Shown here: piece by piece, positions 8,990 through 18,928 of the stretch
How the letters are laid out: the number at the start of each line of letters is the position of its first letter
Numbering within the stretch: the stretch's first letter is position 1
DNA from: SIG440 sp045579055
Lineage (GTDB): Bacteria; Bacillota; Clostridia; Monoglobales; Monoglobaceae
NCBI GenBank assembly: GCA_045579055.1
Contig: JAZNLK010000025.1
Coordinates: 1-40,160 of the forward strand
DNA: 40,160 nt
Direction of reading: 5' to 3'
Notes under the pieces: generated by a model
The model's database searches: none
The model's input: only the letters and a program-made list of their open reading frames with translations
Told to the model about the DNA's origin: nothing
Translations under genes and position numbers: made by a program

Positions 8990-11900
8990 ATGAAAACAAA
9001 ATTGATGGCATTTTTATGCTTTGTATGTATGATGATTTCCTGCCTTGCGCCCCTTTCGGTGCAGGCGGCGGCAAAGACCAACTGGAACGGATGGTCAGGC
9101 AGTTCTTATCAGATTAAAGACGGTGTTTTGTGCCTTGGTGCAAATGCATCTTTCAAGAAATCCATCAATCTTCCCGATAACTATACCGTGAAGATGACAG
9201 CCAGAATCCTCAAAAAGGACGGTTCAATGGGTTTTCAGATTATGAACGGAAAAATTCGTTCGGGTATTTACATGAACACCACAGGCTTTGATTCCTTTGG
9301 CGGTCAATACTGCAAAACAGATGTGGGTAATGCTTGGCACGACTATCGTGTTGAGGTAAAGGGCAATTACCACGAATTCTATATGGACGGAAAGAAATAC
9401 CTAGCAGGTGAGGCGAAAGAATGGGCAGTAACTGCTAATGTTCAGTTTTTTGTGACAGGGGATGGTTTGTTGGAGGTTGAAAATTTTGAGGTTATAGTTC
9501 CTGCAAGTGATGAATATGACGGAAGTTTGCTTACTGCTCCCACAGAAACCGAGTATGCTCCCGAATTCACGGTTGACTGGGCAGATCCCGAATCTTATAA
9601 GGACTGGACAATCACTCCTGCTCCCGAACAGATAAAAATCAATCCCGAAACGGGGATTCTCACCTTTGATATAAAAGCAAAGGCGGGTTACTATCAGGTT
9701 GAACGTGCTGCAAAGCTCCCGGATAATTTTGACTTTGAGTTCAAGTTAAAAATTGAAAAGTACGGTGACAAGAGCTTTCACTTTAAGGCAACTCATCCCG
9801 GCTACAATAACTATCAATACCTTAGACCTGATCGCATTACAATGACAACTGAGCCTCACCGGCTTTCAGGTGGTATGGGACTTTTTGCGGACATCGGGTT
9901 TGATTGGCATGACTGGAAGATGGAAGTGAGAGGAAAGTGGGTTACACTTTATCTTGACGGCGGTGAGCTTTACCGCTTTGAACAGGCACTCGCCCCCAAT
10001 CAGGGAAATCTGCTGAGATTCCTTATGCAGGCAACTCCAAATGATGAATACCTCATTCATCTGGGAAAGGTTCACTATAAGCCTTACTTCCCCGAAGTAA
10101 ACCTCACGGCACCTGCCAACGGTTCGGAATTTGTTGAGGGTTCGGAAATCCTCTTCCAGGCAAACACAACCGAAAATGTTGATTATGTTGACTATTATGT
10201 AAACGGGCTCAAGGTTGGCAAGGGCTATGCTCCCGGATATGAATTTGCACTTAAGGATGCAAAGGTGGGAACATACCGTGTGAACGTTGGTGTTGGTGAC
10301 AAGATGGGCGTTGAGTCGGTTGTTACCGTGAAAAAAGGTTTTGATGCACAGATTAAAGCCGAAAAGGAATCGGTGAAGTACGGCGAAAATGCAGTTGTCT
10401 TCCTTGAATGTAAACAGCTTGACCAAACTGCAAGCGTAATGCCCACAGAGGTTGAATATTTTGTTGACGGTCATTTTGCGGGCAAGTCAATGGCGGCTCC
10501 CTTCAGATATGAACTGTCGAATCTTGAAGTGGGAACAACTTCGGTTTTTGCAAAGGTAAAGAACGCCAACGGTGCACATTATCTCACGGATGAATTCCTT
10601 ATTGAAACGGTTTCGGATTGCACGATTCCTGTGAAGTTTGATCGTGAATATGAGCTTGACTACGATTATAACAGCGAAAATGCAGAAATCGAAATTCAGG
10701 ACGGATATTTTGAGCTGAAAGCGAGATACGAAGGAGACAAGCTGATTTATGAATCTGCCGAGGGAACGAAAGAAGTTGTTCTCGGAAAGGGCAAGTATAA
10801 GATTGTCACAACTTCGGGTCTTGTTGACCTTTATTACAACGGACATTTTGCCGTGTCATGGTGGATGAACAGAAATGAAGCTGTGAACATGGCAAAGCAG
10901 ACAGGACTATCGGGCTTCGAAATGGGTGGCACAGGCGTGAAAACCGAATACTTCGTTGACGGTTGGAAGGGTGATGCAAATTACTCTGCAAAGCTCAACT
11001 ATGTTCCCAGAAACTATTCAATTGAATTTGACAAAAAAGATATTTCCAACGAAACAATTGCGTTCTATGACGGTGAATATGAAATAAAGATTGAATTCAA
11101 GGATGGGGTAATGTCAACAAAGAATCATAACATTCAGAGTGATACTCCCTTTGATTATACCCTCATCGAAAAGGCAAGACCCGGTTACTACAGATTCACG
11201 GTGGCGAAAGGTCTCGTTCAGGTATGGATTGACAATGTTTATGTTGACTCATATGCGGCTGTTGCAAGTGCACGCAGTCCCGAACTTGTGAGAACCATGA
11301 CAAATCCCGACAGCTCAACATTTGTTGCGGTGAAGGGCACAAACGACAGATATTATCATAGTGACGATTTTAGCGGCAATCAGGAAATGGACGCACTTGA
11401 CTACTGGATTCCCGATGTTGATACTGTCACCGCAACCAATGTGAAAACAGCAACCGAAAGCTATATGAAGCTTGAAGGTACGGGCGACTGGTATCTGAAC
11501 AGTCAGAGTGATGACTTCAAAATGAAGTGGTCAGCAAAGGTATCGGGAACAAAGGCATTTTATGTTACTCCCAGAGTGTTTCGTGGCCCCTATTATCATA
11601 TGAACGTGGGCTATGACTACGACAAGAACGTATGGTATATGAAACAGTGGAGCAAGGACACGAGATACCGTGTTGACAAGCGTGACGAGTTTGCGGGTCC
11701 AAAACTCACAACCGATGAATGGCACGACTTTGAAATGGAACTGAAGGAAAATACTCTCGTGCTGAAAATGGACGGTGAGACCGTTATCGAAACAGGAGCG
11801 GTTGATATGCCATTCTGGGGATATACGGGCTTTGGTATTGATGGTGGTTCGGTTTGTATAGACAATTTTGAGTATGAAGGCAGATGTAAGACAACAGCAG

Positions 11901-13306
11901 GCCTCAACTCTGCGATCATAGGGGATGACGTTGGTATTGCAGAATTCTATCAGCTGTCTGACGGCAGTGTTGTTTATGAAAATTCATGGACAAAGAAACG
12001 TATAACAAAAGACGGTGGCTATACATGGAGCGAGGCGGTTAAGTCCGGTGGCGTTGATGTTGGGAGTGTTGAGAAACTTCCTGACGGCAGACTTTTCAGA
12101 ATTGCCCATGAGAATACCAGCAACATGGTGGCATATACATCCGAGGATGACGGCAAAACATGGATAAGAATGGGTGACATAAACAGTTGCAGACCTGCAG
12201 GACGTCGTGTTGTTCTCAATTCAAGTACTCTTCTTTCCACAACAGGCAGAATTCACGTTGCCTGTGATGAAACATGGACAGAGGCAAAGAGTATTACGGG
12301 TCTTTACTATTCCGATGACTGGGGTGTGACCTGGTATGAGGCTGAAACTGTTATGGGTCTTCCCACGTCAGAAGGAATCAACACCGATACAACGGGCTAC
12401 AACTTCCAGGAAGGTACATTCTATGAGCTTCCTGACGGAACAATCCGCTATACTGCAAGAACAGGTCAGGGATTTATCTATTATATGGAATCCCATGATG
12501 GCGGAAAGACCTTCGGTGAATTCAGACCTTCGCAGTTCATCAATCCTCTTTGTTCTTATGCTTTCGAGCGTGACAACAAAGATCCCAATACCTATTATGC
12601 AGTTATTGAATATGATGCAACAACCTATTGCTACAGATATGAGCATTCTCCCAGAAACAGATTTGCCCTTATGGTGAGCTATGATGGTGCAAAGTCATGG
12701 GAGTTTGCAATGACCCTCAACGAATGGGGCGAATTCCCTCTGTTTGATGCTTGTAACCATGCAATCAGAGTTTTTGACGATACGATTTATGTGAACTGGA
12801 ACAATCTTGACTCTCCCAGACGTTCATTTGTTTATGCAATCGACAAGTCAAAGCTCAGAACATCAAAGAGATTTGAAGAAATCCACGAAAGAGACTTCCG
12901 TGGTGCAATGGGTAATTACTCTTTTGGTGATCAGGTTGTTCTTCCCAAGACATCAGGTGAAGCAATGCTTTTCGGAAATGTGATTGACGTAACCGTAAGT
13001 GGTGGAATGTATGAACCCAAGACCGTTGCAGAAGCCTTTGGTGCAGCTTACGAAGCAAGCGGAAACACAGTTACCTTCAGAATGGGTGACGGCAAGCTTG
13101 TGTTTACCGAAGGTGCATCAAGCTATGAAGTGAACGGTGAAACAAAGGCGTTTGCCGAAAGCTGTATGAGCGGAGGATATCTAAATATCAAGGCTTGTGC
13201 TGAAGCCTTTGGCAAGGAAATAACGGATTCTGAAAATTCTTATGTAATTTGGTATAACACTCCATTGACAAAACAGTTTCTTGACGGCATTACAGATTGT
13301 GTTTAA
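8990..13306 (+). CDS. Giant secreted multidomain protein with sialidase-like Asp-box propeller
   Basis: The product has 1438 residues, with a signal peptide at 1-26 (SVQA before AAK). Rough layout: lectin-like domain 30-170; a second one 190-368 (VDWADPESYKDW); Ig-like domains 370-450 (TAPANGSEFVEGSEI) and 454-540; beta regions to ~780; another lectin-like domain 787-965 (closing SVCIDNFEYEG); and a beta-propeller about 970-1305 with five Asp-box motifs (TKDGGYTW, SEDDGKTW, SDDWGVTW, SHDGGKTF, SYDGAKSW). A C-terminal ~125-residue domain resembles the copper-amine-oxidase N-terminal (stalk) domain. Asp boxes are typical of sialidases, but the Arg-Ile-Pro motif that gives the first catalytic arginine of GH33 is not seen. 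Function may be exo-sialidase-like, another glycosidase, or pure binding. AAAGGAG is 9-10 bases before the ATG. No SLH or sortase signal is present. Confidence 0.88.
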   Translation: MKTKLMAFLCFVCMMISCLAPLSVQAAAKTNWNGWSGSSYQIKDGVLCLGANASFKKSINLPDNYTVKMTARILKKDGSMGFQIMNGKIRSGIYMNTTGFDSFGGQYCKTDVGNAWHDYRVEVKGNYHEFYMDGKKYLAGEAKEWAVTANVQFFVTGDGLLEVENFEVIVPASDEYDGSLLTAPTETEYAPEFTVDWADPESYKDWTITPAPEQIKINPETGILTFDIKAKAGYYQVERAAKLPDNFDFEFKLKIEKYGDKSFHFKATHPGYNNYQYLRPDRITMTTEPHRLSGGMGLFADIGFDWHDWKMEVRGKWVTLYLDGGELYRFEQALAPNQGNLLRFLMQATPNDEYLIHLGKVHYKPYFPEVNLTAPANGSEFVEGSEILFQANTTENVDYVDYYVNGLKVGKGYAPGYEFALKDAKVGTYRVNVGVGDKMGVESVVTVKKGFDAQIKAEKESVKYGENAVVFLECKQLDQTASVMPTEVEYFVDGHFAGKSMAAPFRYELSNLEVGTTSVFAKVKNANGAHYLTDEFLIETVSDCTIPVKFDREYELDYDYNSENAEIEIQDGYFELKARYEGDKLIYESAEGTKEVVLGKGKYKIVTTSGLVDLYYNGHFAVSWWMNRNEAVNMAKQTGLSGFEMGGTGVKTEYFVDGWKGDANYSAKLNYVPRNYSIEFDKKDISNETIAFYDGEYEIKIEFKDGVMSTKNHNIQSDTPFDYTLIEKARPGYYRFTVAKGLVQVWIDNVYVDSYAAVASARSPELVRTMTNPDSSTFVAVKGTNDRYYHSDDFSGNQEMDALDYWIPDVDTVTATNVKTATESYMKLEGTGDWYLNSQSDDFKMKWSAKVSGTKAFYVTPRVFRGPYYHMNVGYDYDKNVWYMKQWSKDTRYRVDKRDEFAGPKLTTDEWHDFEMELKENTLVLKMDGETVIETGAVDMPFWGYTGFGIDGGSVCIDNFEYEGRCKTTAGLNSAIIGDDVGIAEFYQLSDGSVVYENSWTKKRITKDGGYTWSEAVKSGGVDVGSVEKLPDGRLFRIAHENTSNMVAYTSEDDGKTWIRMGDINSCRPAGRRVVLNSSTLLSTTGRIHVACDETWTEAKSITGLYYSDDWGVTWYEAETVMGLPTSEGINTDTTGYNFQEGTFYELPDGTIRYTARTGQGFIYYMESHDGGKTFGEFRPSQFINPLCSYAFERDNKDPNTYYAVIEYDATTYCYRYEHSPRNRFALMVSYDGAKSWEFAMTLNEWGEFPLFDACNHAIRVFDDTIYVNWNNLDSPRRSFVYAIDKSKLRTSKRFEEIHERDFRGAMGNYSFGDQVVLPKTSGEAMLFGNVIDVTVSGGMYEPKTVAEAFGAAYEASGNTVTFRMGDGKLVFTEGASSYEVNGETKAFAESCMSGGYLNIKACAEAFGKEITDSENSYVIWYNTPLTKQFLDGITDCV

Positions 13307-13313
13307 CCTCATT

Positions 13314-13344
13314 TTGCACAGAGCGTCTTGAACGCTCTGTGCAA
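13314..13344. repeat. Perfect 13-bp intergenic hairpin between the two giant genes
   Basis: TTGCACAGAGCGT (13314-13326) is the exact complement of ACGCTCTGTGCAA (13332-13344), with a 5-base loop. No T-run follows, so it is a poor intrinsic terminator. It sits 7 bases after the upstream stop and 28 bases before the next ATG. It may protect or process the mRNA, or lower readthrough. Confidence 0.7.
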
Positions 13345-13372
13345 GCTCCTCAGCACAGAAAGGAGATATTTT

Positions 13373-16300
13373 ATGAAAAAAATAATCAGTTTCTTAATTT
13401 GTGTTACTTTGGTTTGCTCATTTTTTGTTGTTAGTGTCAACGGAGCCATTTCATATCAGGGAAAGACTGATTTACTCAGTATATATTATCGCGACGGCGA
13501 AACAACATCAACCGCATTTGCATCAAATCAAAGTACCGTTGCCAATGGAACATCGGTGAATATTGTTGATGATGGCACGGGCAACACGGCTCTTGAATTT
13601 GCGTATAACGGCAACGGTGCTTATGACGGCAACCGATATTATGCTATTTACGCAATTCCCGGAGAGCATATGAATGTGTCTTGGGAGAATCTGACAGACT
13701 ATTCTGTGGAATTTGATATAAATCCCGTGAACAACACAAGCGGTATTGGTATTTCTCTTCATAATCCCAAGCTGACTGCTCATATTTATCCGTCAAGCCT
13801 TGTTGCAGACAGCTGGACAACAGTAAAGTTTGAGGTGGTGGGTGGTACCATTGAGGCATACACCAAGAGTCAGGGTGCAGATGATGAGGAATATGTTAAA
13901 CTTATCCACGGAAAAGATTATTTCAAAAGTGTTTACCCCATATCGGGTTCATCCACATTCATTCTTCTTGATACTGCTGTTATGGATGTTGCAACCAATG
14001 GGGCGGCTTATGACACCGCAAATTTCAAGACGGCAAAGTATCTGGTGGACAATATTGAAATCACAGGAATTGAAAAAGAGTTTTTTGTGAAAAATATACT
14101 TTATAACTACGAAAAGGAAATTGAGTTTAATACAAGTCTAGGTGCAACGGGCTTTGAACACAAGCTTGATTCCACCATTGCAATTCCTGACAACACATTC
14201 ACATGGACATTTGATGCGGTGAAAAGCGGTGGTGAACGTCCCGTGAACGTTACCTTTGCTCCGTTGAGCGGTTCAGGTATCAAAAACTATGCAATCAATA
14301 TCTGGACAGCACAGCAAGACGTGAAGTATACATATAAAGCAACTTATGTGAAAGGTGTACTCACCGGTTTTGCTCGAAAGGCAGAGGGATCCACGGTATT
14401 TGAAGAACTTGTGAATGGAAAAGACTATTCATTGGGCGGAATTTACGGCTCATGGAAGTATTTCAAGTTTGGATATTTTGGGGAATACTATAAAAATGAT
14501 GCGGTTCATCTGAAGGAATATTGCGGTGATTATCCGGCACTTGGTGACGTGAATACTGTATGGAAATTCAGTAATATTCAGGTTGCGGGCAATGATGCAG
14601 GTATTTCCGCTGTTGCAAATCAGACTGAAAAAGGACATTCTGTCGACATCAGTGCTGTTGCCAAGTCTGCATCCTTCAAGGCGGTTGCGGCGGTTTTTGA
14701 AGGAGATGTCTTTGTGACCTCGGCAATTGCTGAATTCAATCACGAAGGTACGGCAACGGTTGAGCTTGTTCACAATGTTGAAAAGCCCACACTCAAATTG
14801 TTTTTGTTTGACTCCTTAACTGCTGAGCCTCTTGTTGAGGAATGGGATATAACATCCCTGATTCAGGTTCCTGACCAAGAGGAACAGCCGGAACTTCCCG
14901 AAGAGGAAGACCCCACCGACCTGATTCCCGGTCAGGGCGACTATGAAGGTGAGTTCTATGTGAACTGGTCAAAGCCCGAGACCTATGCAAACTGGGAAAT
15001 TGTGGGCGGCGATAACATAGAAATTAATGAAGAATCGGGGATTCTGACCTTTGATGTTCAGCAGACCGAAGGTGCATATCGTTTGAATTATAGACCTTCG
15101 GCACCTCAGAACTATGATTTTGAATTCAAAATGAAGGTTGACGAATTCGGTTCAAAGGATTTTGGCTTCAAGGTTACAAATGACGGCTACAACAACTATC
15201 AGTACCTGAAACCCGACCGCATTGTAATGGTTAATCGAGAACATGCACAATCGGGCGGCATGGGGATTCTTGCCAATATCGACAATGAATGGCACGATTG
15301 GAAAATGGAATTGCGTGGCGAATACTGCACAATTTATATGGATGGCAATGAGCTTTACAGATTTAAACAGGGACTATGGGCAACAGAGCCTGCAAATATA
15401 ATGTTTATGCTCAACTCCACACCCAATGATAATTACAAAATTCATTTGGGCAAAATGCATTACAGACCATACTTCCCCACAGCAGAGCTAACAAGTCCTG
15501 CAAACGGTGCGGAATTTACCGAAGGCTCGGATATAACCTTCAAATCAACTGCCGGCAGTTCGGTTTCATTTGTTGATTACTATGTGAACGGTTTGAAGGT
15601 GGGGAGCGGAACAGGGACAGATTATGCTTTCACTATGACTGCGCCCACAGTTGGAACATACCGTGTTTGTGCGGCTGTGAACGGTGTCAAAGGCCCTGAA
15701 TCGGTTATAACCGTCAGCGATGCCTATGCCACAACAATCAATCCTGCAAGCACAAGCTTTTCTTATGGAAATTCCGTGAAGCTCAGCTTTGACAATGCAA
15801 AGGTAAGCGATATTTCAAAGATTGAGATATATGCAAACGATGAATATAAGGGAAATGCAACCACAACGGGAATCCTTTCGTGGAAATCCTTCACATATAC
15901 CCTTTCGGGTCTCCCTGTGGGAACAAGTCAGGTATATGCAAAGGTATACCCCATGTCGGGAACACCTTATATGACACCAATTGTCAATATTGAAGCAACA
16001 TCAACTGGAAATGCGACCGTGAACCTGAAACGTGAATACGAAATCGACTATACATATTCAGGTGGAACAGCAAACCTCAATGTGGCTGACGGCTACTTCG
16101 GTCTTGACCTGCAGCACGTGGGTAACAAGATTATATATCAGTCCAACGAGGGACAGAAGGAATATAGCCTTGGAAGCGGAACTTTCAAGCTGGTTGTAAC
16201 ATCAGGCTTGGTTGACCTTTACTATAACGGACATTTTGCACATTCCTGGTTTATGCCGAGAACATCAACCGCAAACATCGTGATCCATTCGGGTGTTGAA

Positions 16301-18679
16301 GGCTTTATAATCGGCGGCAGCGGCGTGAAGACAGAGTATTATTCATCGGTATGGAACGGTGATGCAAACTTCAGCGACACAGTCAGAGATGTTCCTTCAA
16401 ACTACTCAATTGAGTTTGATAAAACTGATGCATCGGATGAAAGTATTGTTTTCTATGACGGTGAATACAAGATTTGGCTGGATATCAAGGATGGTGTTAT
16501 GACATCAAGCTATCATGATGTTGAAACAGGCGAACAAAAGCCATACACACTCCTTGGCGAAGCAAAGCCCGGTTACTGGAGAATTACTGTTGCAAAGGGT
16601 CTTGCTCAGGTATGGATTGACAATATTTATGTTGATTCCTTCTCGGCAGAAGCTGTTGCACACACTCCCGAAATCGTCAGAACAATGGCGAACCCATCAG
16701 CTTCAACAATCATTGCAATCAAGGGAACAGACGACCTTTACTACCACAAGGAAGACTTCAGCGGAAGTGGCGAAATGGCACCCCTTGACTACTGGATTGA
16801 GGACACCGATGCGGTAACTGCAACTGTTTCAAATGGTTCAATGAAGATTGCCGGAACAGGCGATGTTTACCTCAACGGACAGAGTGACGATGTTCATATG
16901 AAGTGGTCTGCAAAGATTGAAAGCGGTGACAACTTCTATGTGACACCAAGAGTATTCCGTGGTCCTTATTACAGCGTGAAAGCAGGTTATAACTACACCA
17001 CAGGAAAATGGTACATCAAGTCATACAGCGAGGACACACGCTATACGGCTGATAACATCCGTGAATGGAGCGGAACTGCTCCCAGCCTCAATACATGGCA
17101 TGAATTTGAACTTATCATCAAGGATGAAAGCCTCGTTCTGAAAATGGACGGCTCAAACGTGATTTCGGCAGGTGTGTATATGCCTTTCTGGGGATATACG
17201 GGATTTGGTATTGAAGGCGGTTCGGTTCTCATTGACAATGTTGACTATATCGGTAAATGTAAGGTCACGGCAGGTATCAAATCTGCAGTAATCAGCGATG
17301 AAGTGGGTATTGCAGAGTTCTATCAGCTTTCGGACGGAACTGTTGTTTATGAAAATTCATGGACAAAGAAAATGTCCACCAAGGATGGCGGTTTCACGTG
17401 GTCAGAGCCTGTGACTGCAAGTGGAAAGGATAACACAGGTATACTTACACTTCAGGACGGCAGACTTTTCAGACTATCCCACGAAAACACAAGCAATATT
17501 GTTGCATATACTTCCTCTGATGACGGTGCAACATGGACAAGAATGGGCGACCTGAACAGCTGCAGACCTGCAAGCAGACGTGTTGTTCTCAATGCCAGCG
17601 TAACTCAGGCATCAACGGGCAGAATCTTTGTTGCCTGCGACGAAACCTGGACAGAAGCAAACAGCATCACCGGTCTTTATTATACCGATGATTGCGGAAA
17701 AACATGGTTCGAAGCTGAATCCGCAATGGGAATCCCAACATCTCAGGGAATTTCAACCGACACAACAGGTTTCAACTTCCAGGAAGGAACAATGACAGAG
17801 CTTCCTGACGGAACAATCCGCTATACTGCAAGAACAGGTATGGGCTTTGTGTACTATATGGATTCCCACGATGGCGGCAAGAACTACGGTGAGTTCAGAC
17901 CCACTCAGTTCATCAATCCTCTTTGTACATATGCTTTCGAGAGAGATAACGAAGACCCTAATACCTATTATGCAATCATCGAATATGATGCAACAACCTA
18001 TTGCTACAGATACATTCATTCACCACGAAACAGATTTGCACTTATGGTCAGCTATGACGGCTGCAAGACTTGGGAATTCGCAATGACCCTCAATGAATGG
18101 GCAGATTATCCCTTGTTTGATGCCTGCAACCATGCAATCAAGGTGTTTGACAACACAATTTATATCAACTGGAACAACCTTGACCAGCCAAGACGTTCAT
18201 TTGTTTATGCAATCGACAAGGCAAAGCTCAGAACAACAAAGCGTTTCGAGGAAGTTCACGAAAGAACCTTCCGTGGTGCGACAAGCTGCGAAACAGGTTC
18301 AAAACAGGTGGTGCTCCCCAAAACATCGGGAAATGCATCAATCTACGGTCAGATTGAAAACATCACAGTAAGCAATGGAATGTATGCACCCGAAACCGTT
18401 GCAAAGGTATTTGGTGCAACTGCATCAGTCAGCGGAAGCAAGGCGACCTTCACCCTTGGAAATGCAACAGTAACCTTCACAGAAGGTGCAAAGAGTGTTG
18501 ATGTGAACGGCACGGCGGTTGTGTTTGACAATACTGTTATGTCCGGCGGATATCTTGATATCAAGGCTTGTGCAGAAGCCTTCGGCAAGAACATAACCGA
18601 AGCTGAAAATGCGTATGTTCTCTGGTATGGCGCACCGCTTGTTGAACAGTATGCGGGTGACTATGCGGATTATTTGTAA
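13373..18679 (+). CDS. Giant secreted protein: lectin-like N-terminal unit fused to sialidase-like unit
   Basis: The product has about 1768 residues. ATG 13373 follows AAAGGAGATATTTT and starts a signal peptide of ~24 residues; the open frame 45 bases upstream runs through the hairpin and is not used. Residues ~30-225 and 243-405 are lectin-like, and 410-496 is a beta module ending LFLFDSLTAEPL. An acidic linker (498-527, rich in E, P and D) joins these to a ~1240-residue unit that is collinear with the previous gene from its residue ~190 onward: Ig-like 703-783, propeller ~1300-1640 with Asp boxes (TKDGGFTW, SSDDGATW, TDDCGKTW, SYDGCKTW), then the stalk-like C-terminus. The N-terminal 500 residues match the next protein. 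No canonical sialidase Arg-Ile-Pro is seen. Substrate unknown. Confidence 0.88.
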   Translation: MKKIISFLICVTLVCSFFVVSVNGAISYQGKTDLLSIYYRDGETTSTAFASNQSTVANGTSVNIVDDGTGNTALEFAYNGNGAYDGNRYYAIYAIPGEHMNVSWENLTDYSVEFDINPVNNTSGIGISLHNPKLTAHIYPSSLVADSWTTVKFEVVGGTIEAYTKSQGADDEEYVKLIHGKDYFKSVYPISGSSTFILLDTAVMDVATNGAAYDTANFKTAKYLVDNIEITGIEKEFFVKNILYNYEKEIEFNTSLGATGFEHKLDSTIAIPDNTFTWTFDAVKSGGERPVNVTFAPLSGSGIKNYAINIWTAQQDVKYTYKATYVKGVLTGFARKAEGSTVFEELVNGKDYSLGGIYGSWKYFKFGYFGEYYKNDAVHLKEYCGDYPALGDVNTVWKFSNIQVAGNDAGISAVANQTEKGHSVDISAVAKSASFKAVAAVFEGDVFVTSAIAEFNHEGTATVELVHNVEKPTLKLFLFDSLTAEPLVEEWDITSLIQVPDQEEQPELPEEEDPTDLIPGQGDYEGEFYVNWSKPETYANWEIVGGDNIEINEESGILTFDVQQTEGAYRLNYRPSAPQNYDFEFKMKVDEFGSKDFGFKVTNDGYNNYQYLKPDRIVMVNREHAQSGGMGILANIDNEWHDWKMELRGEYCTIYMDGNELYRFKQGLWATEPANIMFMLNSTPNDNYKIHLGKMHYRPYFPTAELTSPANGAEFTEGSDITFKSTAGSSVSFVDYYVNGLKVGSGTGTDYAFTMTAPTVGTYRVCAAVNGVKGPESVITVSDAYATTINPASTSFSYGNSVKLSFDNAKVSDISKIEIYANDEYKGNATTTGILSWKSFTYTLSGLPVGTSQVYAKVYPMSGTPYMTPIVNIEATSTGNATVNLKREYEIDYTYSGGTANLNVADGYFGLDLQHVGNKIIYQSNEGQKEYSLGSGTFKLVVTSGLVDLYYNGHFAHSWFMPRTSTANIVIHSGVEGFIIGGSGVKTEYYSSVWNGDANFSDTVRDVPSNYSIEFDKTDASDESIVFYDGEYKIWLDIKDGVMTSSYHDVETGEQKPYTLLGEAKPGYWRITVAKGLAQVWIDNIYVDSFSAEAVAHTPEIVRTMANPSASTIIAIKGTDDLYYHKEDFSGSGEMAPLDYWIEDTDAVTATVSNGSMKIAGTGDVYLNGQSDDVHMKWSAKIESGDNFYVTPRVFRGPYYSVKAGYNYTTGKWYIKSYSEDTRYTADNIREWSGTAPSLNTWHEFELIIKDESLVLKMDGSNVISAGVYMPFWGYTGFGIEGGSVLIDNVDYIGKCKVTAGIKSAVISDEVGIAEFYQLSDGTVVYENSWTKKMSTKDGGFTWSEPVTASGKDNTGILTLQDGRLFRLSHENTSNIVAYTSSDDGATWTRMGDLNSCRPASRRVVLNASVTQASTGRIFVACDETWTEANSITGLYYTDDCGKTWFEAESAMGIPTSQGISTDTTGFNFQEGTMTELPDGTIRYTARTGMGFVYYMDSHDGGKNYGEFRPTQFINPLCTYAFERDNEDPNTYYAIIEYDATTYCYRYIHSPRNRFALMVSYDGCKTWEFAMTLNEWADYPLFDACNHAIKVFDNTIYINWNNLDQPRRSFVYAIDKAKLRTTKRFEEVHERTFRGATSCETGSKQVVLPKTSGNASIYGQIENITVSNGMYAPETVAKVFGATASVSGSKATFTLGNATVTFTEGAKSVDVNGTAVVFDNTVMSGGYLDIKACAEAFGKNITEAENAYVLWYGAPLVEQYAGDYADYL

Positions 18680-18928
18680 GTTATTTACCCATACCCGAAG
18701 CCCTGCGGTCTATTCGGCAATTCCAAGGGGCGGAAGGAATGGTTAAATATAAATGACATCAAAGGAATGACGTAAAAGTTATTTTTCCGGAAAAATAAAT
18801 GAAATGAAGACCCAGATGTTTTTCCGGATTTGCCAATCATCACCCGGCCACGGAACTCATTTGTTCCCGATGTGCGGCAAAAAAAGAAAGACAAAAAGGG
18901 TTTTCAAAATAAGAAAGGAGAAATTTTT
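18680..18928. other. Gap between the 1768-residue and 499-residue protein genes
   Basis: No gene is seen in these 249 bases. They contain the perfect palindrome at 18779-18798, a second CCGG-centred TTTTTCCGGATT stretch near 18820, and a small GGAAC/GTTCC hairpin near 18851-18867. No convincing promoter or T-tailed terminator was found. Confidence 0.5.
18779..18798. repeat. Perfect 20-base palindrome
   Basis: TTATTTTTCC followed by GGAAAAATAA is a perfect inverted repeat with no loop, so it is better suited to binding a dimeric protein than to forming an RNA hairpin. It lies about 130 bases before the start of the 499-residue protein gene. Confidence 0.6.
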
